Notes under the pieces: generated by a model
Told to the model about the DNA's origin: nothing
The model's database searches: none
What the model saw: only the letters and a program-made list of their open reading frames with translations
Program-made: the position numbers and the translations under genes
In this document: positions 27,103-36,954 of the stretch, one piece after another
Layout of the letters: each line of letters starts with the position of its first letter
Numbering within the stretch: the stretch's first letter is position 1
Assembly: GCF_025999095.1 (NCBI RefSeq)
Contig: NZ_AP024678.1
Coordinates: 62,001-126,000, forward strand
Source: Thermosynechococcus sp.
GTDB taxonomy: Bacteria; Cyanobacteriota; Cyanobacteriia; Thermosynechococcales; Thermosynechococcaceae
Reading direction: 5' to 3'
DNA length: 64,000 nucleotides

Positions 27103-28257
27103 ATGCCAAAGCAATACCGCTATGGGCTCTACCTTTGCCTTGGGCTGCTAGTGGTGCTCAGGGTCACTCTGGCGGCTTGGGCAACGGTCCCTTCCCAGAA
27201 CCTGGAGTATTGGCAGCAGGTGATCCAACAACACCAGCAGCACCAGCAGGCAGTAGGTCAGCAGCGTCAACAACTAGAACGCCTTGAGGCAGCGGCGAGC
27301 GATCGCCTGGAGAGTTTAGAAAGCAATGTGGATACAACAACACAACAGATAGTGGCGGCCAGCGATCGCCTGCAAGCGGCAGAAAACCTGCTCAAGGAGC
27401 TCAAGGAGCAGCAACAGGTTCTGAGTCGCCGCTACAGGGCCAGTGTTGCCGTGATTAGCGATCGCCTGCGGCGGCTACAACGCTACCGTGAGATTCCCCA
27501 GTGGGCCATGCTCTTTGAAGCAGAGACCCTGAATGACTGGCTGACGCAGCAGGGGCGCCTGCGTCAGGTGTACGAGCGCGATCGCCAGCACTTGACTGCC
27601 TTGGTTCGCGATCGCCAGCGACTTCAGCAGCAGGAGCGGCAAATCCAAGTACAACAGCGATTTATTCAAGCCCTACGTCAGCAGTTGCAGCAGCAGCAGG
27701 CTATCTATGCACGGGAGGCCGAAAGTCAACGCCAACTGATTGCCCGTCTGCGGAGCGATCGCCAGGCCCTTGCCGCCATTGAAGCCCAACTGGCCCGTGA
27801 CAGCGTTGCCATTCAGCAACTCATTCGCCAGCGCCTCGGCTATGTCCCCAGGGGCGCTCCACCCCTGCCCCGCAGTGGCCGTCTTGCTTACCCCATTCAA
27901 GCACCGCTGACCAGTCCCTTTGGTTGGCGGATTCATCCCATCTTGGGCAGGCAGCGGTTCCATGCTGGTGTGGACTTTGGTGCTGATTTTGGCACCCCCA
28001 TCTTTGCTGCGGCAGCGGGCACCGTGATCTTTGCCGGTTGGTCAGGGGGCTACGGGCAAACCGTGATCTTAGATCATGGCGGCGGGATGACGACGCTCTA
28101 TGCCCATGCCCAGCGCCTCTTGGTTCAGGAGGGACAGCTGGTGCAGCAGGGGCAGCCCATTGCTGAAGTGGGCTCCACCGGCCTTTCCACGGGACCACAT
28201 TTGCACTTTGAAGTGCGCCTGAACGGTGAACCCACCGATCCATTGGCCTATCTCTAG
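27103..28257 (+). CDS. exported coiled-coil M23 peptidase (EnvC/NlpD-like)
   Basis: A 384-residue protein: signal or anchor helix (about 7-27, YLCLGLLVVLRVTLAAW), a glutamine- and arginine-rich coiled coil (about 33-245), and a C-terminal LytM domain with RFHAGVDFGADFG (near 286) and GPHLHFEVRL (near 366), so all zinc ligands are present. The architecture is that of EnvC-type factors that cleave peptidoglycan or activate amidases during cell separation. GGGGAAGG precedes the ATG. The coiled coil carries six in-frame HIP1 octamers. The stop shares CTAG with the convergent glycosidase gene. Confidence 0.9.
   Translation: MPKQYRYGLYLCLGLLVVLRVTLAAWATVPSQNLEYWQQVIQQHQQHQQAVGQQRQQLERLEAAASDRLESLESNVDTTTQQIVAASDRLQAAENLLKELKEQQQVLSRRYRASVAVISDRLRRLQRYREIPQWAMLFEAETLNDWLTQQGRLRQVYERDRQHLTALVRDRQRLQQQERQIQVQQRFIQALRQQLQQQQAIYAREAESQRQLIARLRSDRQALAAIEAQLARDSVAIQQLIRQRLGYVPRGAPPLPRSGRLAYPIQAPLTSPFGWRIHPILGRQRFHAGVDFGADFGTPIFAAAAGTVIFAGWSGGYGQTVILDHGGGMTTLYAHAQRLLVQEGQLVQQGQPIAEVGSTGLSTGPHLHFEVRLNGEPTDPLAYL
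27299..27762 (+). repeat. cluster of six in-frame HIP1 octamers (GCGATCGC)
   Basis: GCGATCGC occurs at 27299, 27362, 27458, 27578, 27608 and 27755. Every copy is in the same reading frame and is read as Ser/Arg-Asp-Arg (AGC GAT CGC or CGC GAT CGC) in the coiled coil. HIP1 is the abundant palindrome of many cyanobacterial genomes; six copies in 464 bp is much denser than elsewhere in this window. Confidence 0.9.
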
Positions 28258-30050
28258 GGGGTTGGCTGCCAAAACAGACCAATGGCGTTGTTGATTCGTG
28301 TTGTTGTGACCGAGTGGCGATCGACTAAAACACCCCCAAGGTAGAGGGCAGTTGAACTGCCACCATCCAAATTTACCGCATTGATCAGGCCCAACTGTTG
28401 CAAAATTTGTGCCCATTCTGCGAGGGTAGGCCCCATACCACCTATACGATTGTGGGCGGTCACCCAGACAAGGCTGCCATCGCGGCGATTGCCCATGGCA
28501 CTGCGGGGGGCAGCCTGGGCATCCAAGCCTGCCCCAAATTGCTCTAGGGCTGCATTCAAAACCACACGTCCCTGCTCTAGCAACAGGGGGCCTGCACCAA
28601 TAATATGGGGCATGGCATTGAAGGCAGCGGGTATAGCCCTTGTCTCCAGTTGGACCGGGGTGCCTGGGGGCAAGTTAGCTAAGGCCCCATGGAAGTGGCG
28701 CGCCACCAGCAGAAAGCCATCCTCAGGAATGGGAACGCCTTGATTGTGGTTAATGGGTTGTTGCCCCACCACCACCTGATTGCGCACCGTAATCACGACG
28801 TCATTGCTCGTTTTCCCTTGGTAGCTCGCGCCCCAACTGGGGGTATAGAGGGCAAGACCTGCTTGAACATAGCCCGAATTGAATGTGACAATGGGCACCG
28901 TGCCAGTCGGCGTCCTCACCCGCTGCTGCAAACTGAGGCGACCCACAACAATCTGGCCGCGATCGTCCCAGCCAATGGCCCCGCGATTGAGAATCGGGCC
29001 GGAAAGCCAGTTACCCTCACTGCGAATTGCCCCTAAGGGAGCTTGGCGATCGCGATTAAAGAACCCGGCATTAATGGCTGCGGCTGCTTGCCAGCGTTGC
29101 GCCAATTCAGGCAGTGTCGCCAACCCCACTAATGTTGTGGGTGTCACCCCTAGAGGGCGCAGATGCAACCCCGGTTGTTGGGGATTGATGATGAGCAGAT
29201 CCACAGGGAACTGACGAGTGCCCAGGAGGACCGTTTGCTGTTGCCAGCGCAGTCCCGGCGCCCATTGAATTGTGCGGGGAGGTGGCGCATCACTGCGAAA
29301 ATCAATCACCAGACGCGGTGGATTGAGCAGCATTGAGGCCACTGGGCGAACTGTGCCGGGAATTTGGGTCTCCAATACTGTGCGATCCGGGGTAGCCGTA
29401 ACTTTGACATTGGGGAGCGTGGCCAATTCTCCTGTGGCTTCAATCGTGAGACTGAGATCCCGCGGCGTCAAAGCGGTGCGGCTAAAGGTGAGGCGATTGA
29501 TCTGCCAGGGGGTGGGGCGGTCCAATTCAAAGACCCAGCGATCGCCCCAAGGTTGTCGTCCCTGCCACCAACCGAGAATGCGGGCTGGGGGTGTGCTGAT
29601 CTGGAGCGTATTGCCTTGGGGTTGCACTCGCCACTGGTGTTGCTCAATCCAGGGCGTAATGTCTAGGTAACGATACATGCCATTGGCGCTAAAGCGCACA
29701 GCCAAAGGACTAAATTGCTGCTGAAACCATGCCACCGGCTGCTGAAAGGGATCCGTGGTATCGCCAAGGAGAACACCAAAGCGCTGGGCCAGACCCCCGT
29801 CACTAACGCCGGTGCGCAGTTGATTTTGGGCATCGCGCCACTGCTGCCAAGCCACCGGGTAGTCGCGGCCATTGAGGTTCAGGCGATCGCCCTGACTCTC
29901 TTGGGCCAGGGTAATGTTTGCGCTGGCGATCGCCACCGTCAGTGCGTTCCCAAAAACTAAATAAGCTGAGCGTGCAAGCACCCTGGAAGCACCCCCCCTA
30001 CTGAGACTACGCCAGTATAGTTGACGCCGCCGCCTTAAAGATGGCTCCAA
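28254..30050 (-). CDS. phosphodiester glycosidase family (NAGPA-like) exported protein
   Basis: A 598-residue protein. A hydrophobic stretch (about 29-50, YLVFGNALTVAIASANITLA) looks like a signal sequence; the long basic start suggests the true start may be the GTG at 29981. The N-terminal half (about 55-290) is beta-rich and resembles copper-amine-oxidase-like/AMIN modules. The C-terminal half is the NAGPA domain, with AAINAGFFNRDR, PHIIGAGPLLLEQG and the diagnostic NLDGGSSTALYLGG. Relatives remove covering GlcNAc phosphodiesters or act on cell-surface polymers. Cyanobacterial substrates are unknown. Confidence 0.85.
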   Translation of the reverse strand: MEPSLRRRRQLYWRSLSRGGASRVLARSAYLVFGNALTVAIASANITLAQESQGDRLNLNGRDYPVAWQQWRDAQNQLRTGVSDGGLAQRFGVLLGDTTDPFQQPVAWFQQQFSPLAVRFSANGMYRYLDITPWIEQHQWRVQPQGNTLQISTPPARILGWWQGRQPWGDRWVFELDRPTPWQINRLTFSRTALTPRDLSLTIEATGELATLPNVKVTATPDRTVLETQIPGTVRPVASMLLNPPRLVIDFRSDAPPPRTIQWAPGLRWQQQTVLLGTRQFPVDLLIINPQQPGLHLRPLGVTPTTLVGLATLPELAQRWQAAAAINAGFFNRDRQAPLGAIRSEGNWLSGPILNRGAIGWDDRGQIVVGRLSLQQRVRTPTGTVPIVTFNSGYVQAGLALYTPSWGASYQGKTSNDVVITVRNQVVVGQQPINHNQGVPIPEDGFLLVARHFHGALANLPPGTPVQLETRAIPAAFNAMPHIIGAGPLLLEQGRVVLNAALEQFGAGLDAQAAPRSAMGNRRDGSLVWVTAHNRIGGMGPTLAEWAQILQQLGLINAVNLDGGSSTALYLGGVLVDRHSVTTTRINNAIGLFWQPTP

Positions 30051-30079
30051 TGGGCAGACTGGGTTTTGGGGAAACGGGA

Positions 30080-32869
30080 CTACCCCTGATCTGAGGATGA
30101 GGAGACCTGCTCTGGGGGCGGTGCCACTTGGGGCTGGAATTGAAAGAGGGAGTACACGACATTGCGGCGAATCATGACCATCATGTCCAAGAACAGCTCA
30201 TAGCCCTCCCGTTTATACTCCACTAGGGGATCCTCTTGACCATAGCCCCGTAGGCCGACGGACTCCCGCAGGGCATCCATCTGTTGCAGGTGCTCCCGCC
30301 ACAGCAGGTCAATTTGCTGCAGAATAAAGAACCGTTCTGCCTGCCGCATCAAGCCCGGTTGAATGGCCTCAATTTGCGCTTCCTTTTGCTCATAGGCAGT
30401 GCGCACTTGCTCATGCAAAAAGGCCTGCATCTCCGGTACGCTTAGGTGCGCCAGATGCTCAGGGCGCAGGTCCGCAAGTAAATGCACAAATTCCTGCACC
30501 TTGGCTACTAAACCTTCCAAATCCCATTCTTCCGGCGGTAGATCGGGATTGACATAGGCGGCAATAATGTCATCCATGGTTTTTTCGGCGTACTCTAGCA
30601 CCCGATCCTTGAGGTCTTCCCCTTCGAGGACTCGCCGCCGCTCAGCATAGATGGCGCGCCGCTGGTTATTCATCACCTCGTCGTATTCAAAAACTTGCTT
30701 GCGGATGTCGTAGTAGTAGGTTTCCACCTTGCGCTGGGCATTTTCCAGACTGCGTGTCAACAGTGGCGACTCGATTGGCATATCTTCATCAATGCGCATG
30801 GCATTCATGATACTGGCAATGCGATCGCCCCCAAAAATTCGCAGCAGGTTATCCTCCAAGCTTAGGAAAAAGCGCGTTGATCCGGGGTCGCCTTGACGTC
30901 CGGCCCGTCCCCGCAACTGATTATCAATCCGCCGCGATTCATGGCGTTCTGTACCAATCACGTGCAAACCACCGAGGGCCACTACCTCTTCGTGTTCTTT
31001 CTTGGTCACCACCTCATATTCTTCGCGGATGCGGTTAAAGGCATCCCGCAGGGCTTGAATCACCGGGTCTTGGGTCGGTGCTTTTTCAGAGGCAATGGCC
31101 AGCATGTCTTCTGCTTGCAACTCCGGCAGACTGCGCTCCCCATAGGTTTTGACGGCCACCTCCACCGCATGGCGCAGCAGCTTTTCGGCCTCCTTGCTAA
31201 TTTCGCAGGGGAAAAGTCCTGGTGAAGCCTTCCAATTTTTCTGCGCCCCCTGACTGAATCCTTGACCACCGCCGCGATCCATTTTTAGTCCCAACAGCAT
31301 CATCGGGTCATCACTGGGGGGCATGACAATGCGGGGCATAAAATACTCCCGCACCTTGAGGCGAGCCATGTAGTCGGCATTCCCACCCAGAATAATGTCG
31401 GTACCTCGGCCTGCCATGTTGGTGGAAATGGTCACTGCTCCCTTGCGTCCGGCTTGGGCAATAATCTCTGCCTCCCGCTCCACATTTTCGGGCTTGGCAT
31501 TCAAAAGGTTATGGGGAATTTCCAACTCCCGCAGCAGTTGGGACAAAAGCTCTGACTTTTCAACACTGGTGGTTCCCACCAGCACTGGCCGACCCGTAGC
31601 GTGCACCTCAGCACATTCAGAGGCCACTGCCAGCCATTTAGCCCGCTCGGTTTTATAGACCACATCGGGAAAGTCTCGCCGCTGACTGGGGCGATTGGTG
31701 GGCACCACCGTCACTTCTAGCTTGTAAATTTTCTCGAATTCCGCCTCTTCGGTTTTGGCGGTACCCGTCATCCCCGCCAACTTAGGATAAAGGAGAAAGA
31801 GATTTTGGTAGGTAATTGTGGCGAGGGTTTGGGACTCATTTTGAATTTCCAGGCCTTCTTTGGCTTCGATCGCCTGATGCAAGCCATCACTCCAGCGGCG
31901 ACCCACCATGACCCGTCCAGTGAATTCATCCACAATCACCACCTCACCATTGCGGACAATGTAGTTCACATCCCGCTGGAAGAGTTCCTTGGCCTTGATG
32001 GCATTAAAGATGTAGTGCGCCCAGGGGTCTTGGGGGTCATAGAGATCGCTCACCCCCAGTAACTTCTCCGCCTCAATAAACCCCTCATCCGTCATCAGCA
32101 CATTGCGAGCTTTTTCATCCACCTCATAGTGCTCGTCTTTTTTCAGGAGCTGAGCGACCTCAGCCGCCTTGAAGTACTTCTCGGTGGGACGCTCCACTTG
32201 ACCCGAAATAATCAACGGGGTGCGGGCCTCGTCAATGAGGACCGAATCCACCTCGTCAATAATGCAGTAGTTGAAGGGACGCTGCACTACCTCGGCCATG
32301 GACGTGGCCATGTTATCGCGCAAATAGTCAAAGCCAATTTCACTGTTGGTGGCGTAGGTAATGTCACAGGCATAGCTTCTTTGCCGCTCTTGGGGTGCCA
32401 TTTGCTGCTGAATTAGCCCAACCGTCAGACCCAAAAAGCGATGCACCTGCCCCATCCACTCGGCATCCCGGCGTGCCAGATAGTCGTTGACCGTAACAAT
32501 GTGTACCCCCTTACCCGTGAGGGCGTTCAGGTAGGCCGGCAGGGTGGCCACGAGGGTTTTGCCTTCGCCGGTTTTCATTTCGGCAATCTGGCCGTCGTGG
32601 AGAATCATGCCACCGATGAGCTGGACATCAAAATGGCGCATCCCCAGTACCCGTCGTGAGGCTTCGCGCACCACAGCAAAGGCCTCTGGCAGCAAATCAT
32701 CCAGGGTCTCGCCATTGTCGAGTCGCTGCCGAAACTCAGCCGTTTTCGCCTGTAGCTCACTATCGCTCAGGGGCTGAATTTGCTCCTCCAGCAGGTTGAT
32801 CTCGACCACAAGGGGTTGATACTTCTTAACCTTGCGCTGATTGGGATCGCCAAATAGGGCTTTCAGCAT
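30080..32869 (-). CDS. secA: preprotein translocase ATPase SecA
   Basis: A 929-residue SecA, motor of Sec export across plasma and thylakoid membranes. Seen in order: Walker [10 protein letters not shown] (near residue 100), the [16 protein letters not shown] Walker B region, the preprotein cross-linking domain, [14 protein letters not shown], and the helicase arginine block [13 protein letters not shown]. About 45 residues specific to cyanobacterial/plastid SecA lie around [19 protein letters not shown]. The C-terminal zinc-binding tail found in E. coli is absent. The gene stands alone. Confidence 0.97.
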   Translation of the reverse strand: MLKALFGDPNQRKVKKYQPLVVEINLLEEQIQPLSDSELQAKTAEFRQRLDNGETLDDLLPEAFAVVREASRRVLGMRHFDVQLIGGMILHDGQIAEMKTGEGKTLVATLPAYLNALTGKGVHIVTVNDYLARRDAEWMGQVHRFLGLTVGLIQQQMAPQERQRSYACDITYATNSEIGFDYLRDNMATSMAEVVQRPFNYCIIDEVDSVLIDEARTPLIISGQVERPTEKYFKAAEVAQLLKKDEHYEVDEKARNVLMTDEGFIEAEKLLGVSDLYDPQDPWAHYIFNAIKAKELFQRDVNYIVRNGEVVIVDEFTGRVMVGRRWSDGLHQAIEAKEGLEIQNESQTLATITYQNLFLLYPKLAGMTGTAKTEEAEFEKIYKLEVTVVPTNRPSQRRDFPDVVYKTERAKWLAVASECAEVHATGRPVLVGTTSVEKSELLSQLLRELEIPHNLLNAKPENVEREAEIIAQAGRKGAVTISTNMAGRGTDIILGGNADYMARLKVREYFMPRIVMPPSDDPMMLLGLKMDRGGGQGFSQGAQKNWKASPGLFPCEISKEAEKLLRHAVEVAVKTYGERSLPELQAEDMLAIASEKAPTQDPVIQALRDAFNRIREEYEVVTKKEHEEVVALGGLHVIGTERHESRRIDNQLRGRAGRQGDPGSTRFFLSLEDNLLRIFGGDRIASIMNAMRIDEDMPIESPLLTRSLENAQRKVETYYYDIRKQVFEYDEVMNNQRRAIYAERRRVLEGEDLKDRVLEYAEKTMDDIIAAYVNPDLPPEEWDLEGLVAKVQEFVHLLADLRPEHLAHLSVPEMQAFLHEQVRTAYEQKEAQIEAIQPGLMRQAERFFILQQIDLLWREHLQQMDALRESVGLRGYGQEDPLVEYKREGYELFLDMMVMIRRNVVYSLFQFQPQVAPPPEQVSSSSDQG

Positions 32870-32947
32870 GCAACGGGCACCATGGATACAAAGCTATATA
32901 CTTTACATCCTATAGCAACTGCCTGTTCCTCGCTGCCAACACGTAGC

Positions 32948-33235
32948 CTAGACGTATTGACTGATGTCCTCTTGGCAGACATCGCTGAGGTAGGTCAGGG
33001 CGCGAAACCGCAGCATCACCACCTCCTCATAAAAGGGATTGAGTTTACACAAGGGGGGAATGGTAATGACTGGCCGACCAAAGAGGGAGAGGGTGCGGGC
33101 AAAGGGACATTGGGCAGGAATCCAGCGACAAATGCGGTGGGCGATCGCCGGCGTGGTAATTGGATAAGTCATTAGCCATTGGCGAATTTTGGTCATTAAA
33201 GAAGTGGGCATGCGTTGGCTAAGGAGTTGATTCAT
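32948..33235 (-). CDS. small protein of the 'Mo-dependent nitrogenase C-terminal' domain family
   Basis: A 95-residue protein. The core AHRICRWIPAQCPFARTL, then FGRPVITIPPLCKLNPFYEE and LRFRALTYL, matches the cyanobacterial domain family named Mo-nitro_C from its fusion to a nitrogenase subunit in some species. Two conserved cysteines lie in this core. Stand-alone copies are common in cyanobacteria that do not fix nitrogen, so the name does not imply nitrogen fixation; the function is unknown. The start at 33235 has GAGGAT upstream; the open frame reaches 33259. Confidence 0.75.
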   Translation of the reverse strand: MNQLLSQRMPTSLMTKIRQWLMTYPITTPAIAHRICRWIPAQCPFARTLSLFGRPVITIPPLCKLNPFYEEVVMLRFRALTYLSDVCQEDISQYV

Positions 33236-33521
33236 GGGGCTATCCTCACAATTGCGCATACCCTCACGGTAAGATATAACCTATGTAAATAGCAATGTGC
33301 TTTTAATATAAAAAATTTTTATCAATAATAAGCATTGCTAAACTGGCAGCAGGTTCAGGTGAGCAATGGCCCTCCTTCAGCTCAGCAGAGTGCTAAACTG
33401 TTCATCAATTCAAACTCCGATGAAGTTTTGTCTAGAAATCTTTCAATTGCTTGCATAAACTCATTTGCTATTTTTGCCCATTCCTCTTGGCCTTGCTGAA
33501 ATTTCCTAAGGAAGATACTCA

Positions 33522-34529
33522 ATGAGTCCACTGGTTGCTAACTACTACCTGACTTACCGCTGTAATGCCCGCTGCCATTTCTGTGACATTTGGGCGCTGG
33601 AACCGGGCAAAGAAGCTGATTTTAGCACTATCCAAACCAATCTCCGCGACTTGAAGCGCTTGGGGGTGAAATATGTGGACTTTACAGGGGGCGAACCGCT
33701 GCTGCGTGCCGATGCCCCAGCCATCTACCGCGAGGCCAAGCGTCTTGGTTTCATGACCAGCATGACCACAAATACGATTCTCTATCCCCGTCGTGCCAAG
33801 GAAATTCAGGGGGTGGTGGATTTCTTGAATTTTTCCCTCGATGGACCGGATGCTGCCACCCACGATCAGTCGCGGGGCGTGAAAATTTTTGACACGCTGG
33901 TGGAATCGGTCAAAATTGCCCTTGAGCTGGGTGAATATCCCGTGCTGAACCACACCGTGACAGCCCAGAACTATGAGCGAATTGGGGAAGTCGCTGAATT
34001 TGCCCAAAGTTTAGGAGTACGGGTTTGGCTCAACCCTGCCTTTACTGCCCACGAACACTACAACGACAAAAAGAACCCCACTCCCGAAATTGCCAACAGC
34101 ATTGAACAAACAGCGAAGAAGTATAACAATGTTGGTTACAATAAGGCAGCACTAGCCCTCATTCGCGCTGGGGGAAACAGGACTCACAATCCCCGTTGTA
34201 AGGCGGTGGATGCTGTGATTGCCATCTCCCCCAATGATGAGTTGCTGCTGCCGTGTTACCACTTTGCGCAGCAGGGAGTCCCCATCAATGGTCGCCTGTA
34301 CGAACTGTACAAGTCCTCCGAGGTGGTAGAGGAGTATCGCCGCTCCCAAGGCCGACTCCCCGTCTGCGAAGGCTGCACAGTGTGGTGTTATCTCATTCCC
34401 AGCTTCTTTAAGGGACTGGATAAGTACTGGTTTCTCAATCAGGTGACCTATGCCGGAGAATTCCTGGCCCGAAAACAGTTTCTACAACGAAGCCGACCCC
34501 TTCGACGAACTCCTGTCGGAGTGGGTTGA
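33522..34529 (+). CDS. radical SAM protein with C-terminal cysteine cluster
   Basis: A 335-residue radical SAM enzyme: the cluster motif is C14-x3-C18-x2-C21 (YRCNARCHFCDIW), followed by FTGGEPLL and the SLDGPD strand. Four or more cysteines near the C-terminus (PRCKAVDA, LLPCYHF, VCEGCTVWCYL) suggest a SPASM-like auxiliary cluster. The ATG follows AAGGAAG by 7 nt. The upstream 286 nt are AT-rich with no gene. The last 80 nt overlap mgdA in another frame, which makes coupled translation likely. I know no defined substrate; a lipid-related role would be inferred from the neighbour only. Confidence 0.85.
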   Translation: MSPLVANYYLTYRCNARCHFCDIWALEPGKEADFSTIQTNLRDLKRLGVKYVDFTGGEPLLRADAPAIYREAKRLGFMTSMTTNTILYPRRAKEIQGVVDFLNFSLDGPDAATHDQSRGVKIFDTLVESVKIALELGEYPVLNHTVTAQNYERIGEVAEFAQSLGVRVWLNPAFTAHEHYNDKKNPTPEIANSIEQTAKKYNNVGYNKAALALIRAGGNRTHNPRCKAVDAVIAISPNDELLLPCYHFAQQGVPINGRLYELYKSSEVVEEYRRSQGRLPVCEGCTVWCYLIPSFFKGLDKYWFLNQVTYAGEFLARKQFLQRSRPLRRTPVGVG

Positions 34530-35814
34530 TGACCCAGAGAGTCCTCCATTACAACCGCGTTCTGAGGGTCGCCGTCGCAAGGCTTTCCTAGTGCTATCTC
34601 TAATTTGGGGTAGCACGATCGCCATTCACCTGATTGTTGGTGGTATCTGGCTCATCTATGTCCTAACCCTCTTGATGAGTTTACAAACCCTGCGCTACTG
34701 GCGCGCCAAACCCCAAAGTCTGCCAGCGTCAGAGACAGCCGAAAGTGTGCCGCCGATGGTGTCGTTGGTGGTGGCTGCCAAAAATGAAGAGGCGGTGATT
34801 GGTCGCCTGGTGAAAAACCTCTGCCGCTTGGATTATCCCCACTACGAAGTGTGGATCATTGATGACAACAGCAGCGATCGCACCCCCGATATTTTGAGCG
34901 AACTACAAAAGCAGTATCCTCATCTCAAAGTGCTGCGGCGGCTGCCAGGGGCAGGGGGTGGCAAATCCGGGGCTCTCAATCAAGTCCTACCCCTGACACG
35001 GGGAGAAATTATTGGCGTCTTTGACGCCGATGCCACGGTACCCCCAGATCTCCTGCAGGAGGTGGTCAACCGCTTTCAGGTGGCCAGTGTCGGCGCCGTC
35101 CAAGTGCGCAAAGCGATCAGTAATGCCGACATGAATTGGCTGACCCAAGGTCAAGCGGTCGAGATGATTCTCGATGCCTACTATCAACAGCAGCGAGTTG
35201 CCTGTGGCGGCATGGGAGAACTGCGGGGCAATGGCCAATTTGTGCGGCGGCAAGCCCTAGAGCGCTGTGGGGGCTGGAATGAGGAAACCATTACTGACGA
35301 TCTAGATCTCAGTCTGAAGCTGCATCTCCACGGCTGGCAGATTGACGTGCTGATGAATCCAGCGGTCCAGGAAGAGGGTGTGACCACACTGCTGGCACTG
35401 TGGCACCAACGCAATCGCTGGAGCGAGGGCGGCTACCAAAGCTATCTCGACTACTGGCAGCCCTTGCTGCGCAATCGCCTTGGCTGGCAAAAAAGCTGGG
35501 ATGTGTTTTGCTGGTTTTTGATTAAATATGCTATTCCTACGGCGACCATTCCCGATCTGCTGATGGCCCTGCTGCGCCACCGCCCGCCGGTACTAGTGCC
35601 CTTGACAACACTAAGCTTGACGATTTCGATGGTGGGGATGCTGCGGGGTATTCCTCAGGCTCAATCGGTGGGGGTGTGGCAACTGTTTTGGCAGAGCCTA
35701 CGGGGAACCCTATACATGTTCCACTGGTTGCCAGTGGTGAGTACAACCACCTTGCGGATGGCCCTACGGGCAAAACGTCTGCGGTGGGTGAAAACGGTGC
35801 ACCATGGCCCCTAA
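34450..35814 (+). CDS. mgdA: monoglucosyldiacylglycerol synthase (GT2)
   Basis: A 454-residue membrane glycosyltransferase. A polar N-terminus (about 1-45) is followed by two helices (about 46-80), the GT2 domain with VSLVVAAKNEEAVIG, IDDNSSDRTP, GVFDADATV (DxD), TDDLDLSL and the QxxRW-type motif HQRNRW, and C-terminal hydrophobic segments. The MPENSWPENS start and the GELRGNGQFVRRQALE block match the cyanobacterial synthase (Synechocystis sll1377 type) that transfers glucose from UDP-glucose to diacylglycerol, first step to thylakoid galactolipids. AGGTGA precedes the ATG, which lies inside the radical SAM gene. Confidence 0.88.
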   Translation: MPENSWPENSFYNEADPFDELLSEWVDDPESPPLQPRSEGRRRKAFLVLSLIWGSTIAIHLIVGGIWLIYVLTLLMSLQTLRYWRAKPQSLPASETAESVPPMVSLVVAAKNEEAVIGRLVKNLCRLDYPHYEVWIIDDNSSDRTPDILSELQKQYPHLKVLRRLPGAGGGKSGALNQVLPLTRGEIIGVFDADATVPPDLLQEVVNRFQVASVGAVQVRKAISNADMNWLTQGQAVEMILDAYYQQQRVACGGMGELRGNGQFVRRQALERCGGWNEETITDDLDLSLKLHLHGWQIDVLMNPAVQEEGVTTLLALWHQRNRWSEGGYQSYLDYWQPLLRNRLGWQKSWDVFCWFLIKYAIPTATIPDLLMALLRHRPPVLVPLTTLSLTISMVGMLRGIPQAQSVGVWQLFWQSLRGTLYMFHWLPVVSTTTLRMALRAKRLRWVKTVHHGP

Positions 35815-35892
35815 GGGAAAAACCTGCTGCCTCAGGATCTCAGGAGCAACCACTTTAAGCTAGTCTAGGGGCAGATTTTTACGGGTTCTGCC

Positions 35893-36945
35893 ATGTCTCG
35901 CAATAGTAACTTGCTCCCGTTGCTCTTCTCCCTTGTCTTGACCTGTAGCCTGCTGGGGGTGGGGGCAGTGCTTGTCCTGCGGCTCCTAGGCTATCAAAAT
36001 CCCCTAGAACAAGTCACTGGCGGGTTGTCTACTTCGCCGGCAGAAAAAACACCAGAGAGGTCGGGCGCCAATTTCAGTGATGTCAGTAATGTTCCCAGTG
36101 GGACGTTTCAGTACGGAGGCAGTACCACGTGGGCGCCGATTCGCCGCGATGTCGATCCTTTAATTCAAGCGGCTTGGCCAAATTTTCGTCTGCGCTACAC
36201 GGATCCAGTAACCGGTACACCGGGATCGGGCAGTGGTATTCGCATGTTACTGAACAATCAAATTGCCTTTGCCCAGTCCTCACGCCCTTTGAATAACCAG
36301 GAGCGGCAGCAGGCGCAGAGTCAGGGTATCAAGCTCGTTGAATTGCCGGTGGCGATCGATGGCCTCGCGATCGCCGTCAATCCAACCCTCAAGATTCCCG
36401 GCTTAACAGTCCAGCAGGTGGTTGATATTTACACCGGTAAACTCAGGAACTGGAGTCAAGTGGGGGGGCCGAATCTGACCATTACCCCTTTTTCACGACG
36501 CTTGGAAGATGGCGGTACCGTGGAATTTTTTGTCCAAGAGGTCTTGGGCGGGCAGCAACTGAGCACTAATGTCGTTATGGTACGAGATACCACGGATGCA
36601 CTGCGGCGCTTGGGGACGACCGTGGGCGGAATTTACTACGCATCGGCACCGGAAATTGTTGGTCAGTGCAGTGTGCGACCCTTGCCCTTGGGGCGTCAGC
36701 CGAATCAGTACGTTCCTCCTTACCAAGAACCCTACGTGGATTCCTCCCAGTGTCCACAGCGGCGGAACACGCTAAATTATCAAGGATTTCAGGACGGCAC
36801 CTATCCGGTTACCCGTCGCCTGTTTGTCATTGCTAAGGATGACAATAGCCTCGATGCCCAAGCCGGGCGTGCCTATGCGGCTCTGCTGTTGACCGACCAA
36901 GGACAGGCAATCATTGAAAAAGTCGGCTATGTCCGCCTGCGTTAG
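35893..36945 (+). CDS. PstS-like phosphate-binding protein, membrane anchored
   Basis: A 350-residue protein with an N-terminal hydrophobic helix (about 8-32, LLFSLVLTCSLLGVGAVLVL), then a PBP-like domain with FQYGGSTTWAPIRRDV, the phosphate-loop-like GTPGSGSGIRML, FAQSSRPL and VDIYTGKLRNWSQVGG. This matches PstS-type binding proteins for phosphate transport or sensing. No pstCAB genes are adjacent. Its partner is the membrane protein gene beginning 9 nt downstream, so the pair may sense rather than import. Confidence 0.85.
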   Translation: MSRNSNLLPLLFSLVLTCSLLGVGAVLVLRLLGYQNPLEQVTGGLSTSPAEKTPERSGANFSDVSNVPSGTFQYGGSTTWAPIRRDVDPLIQAAWPNFRLRYTDPVTGTPGSGSGIRMLLNNQIAFAQSSRPLNNQERQQAQSQGIKLVELPVAIDGLAIAVNPTLKIPGLTVQQVVDIYTGKLRNWSQVGGPNLTITPFSRRLEDGGTVEFFVQEVLGGQQLSTNVVMVRDTTDALRRLGTTVGGIYYASAPEIVGQCSVRPLPLGRQPNQYVPPYQEPYVDSSQCPQRRNTLNYQGFQDGTYPVTRRLFVIAKDDNSLDAQAGRAYAALLLTDQGQAIIEKVGYVRLR

Positions 36946-36954
36946 GGGAGGGCT

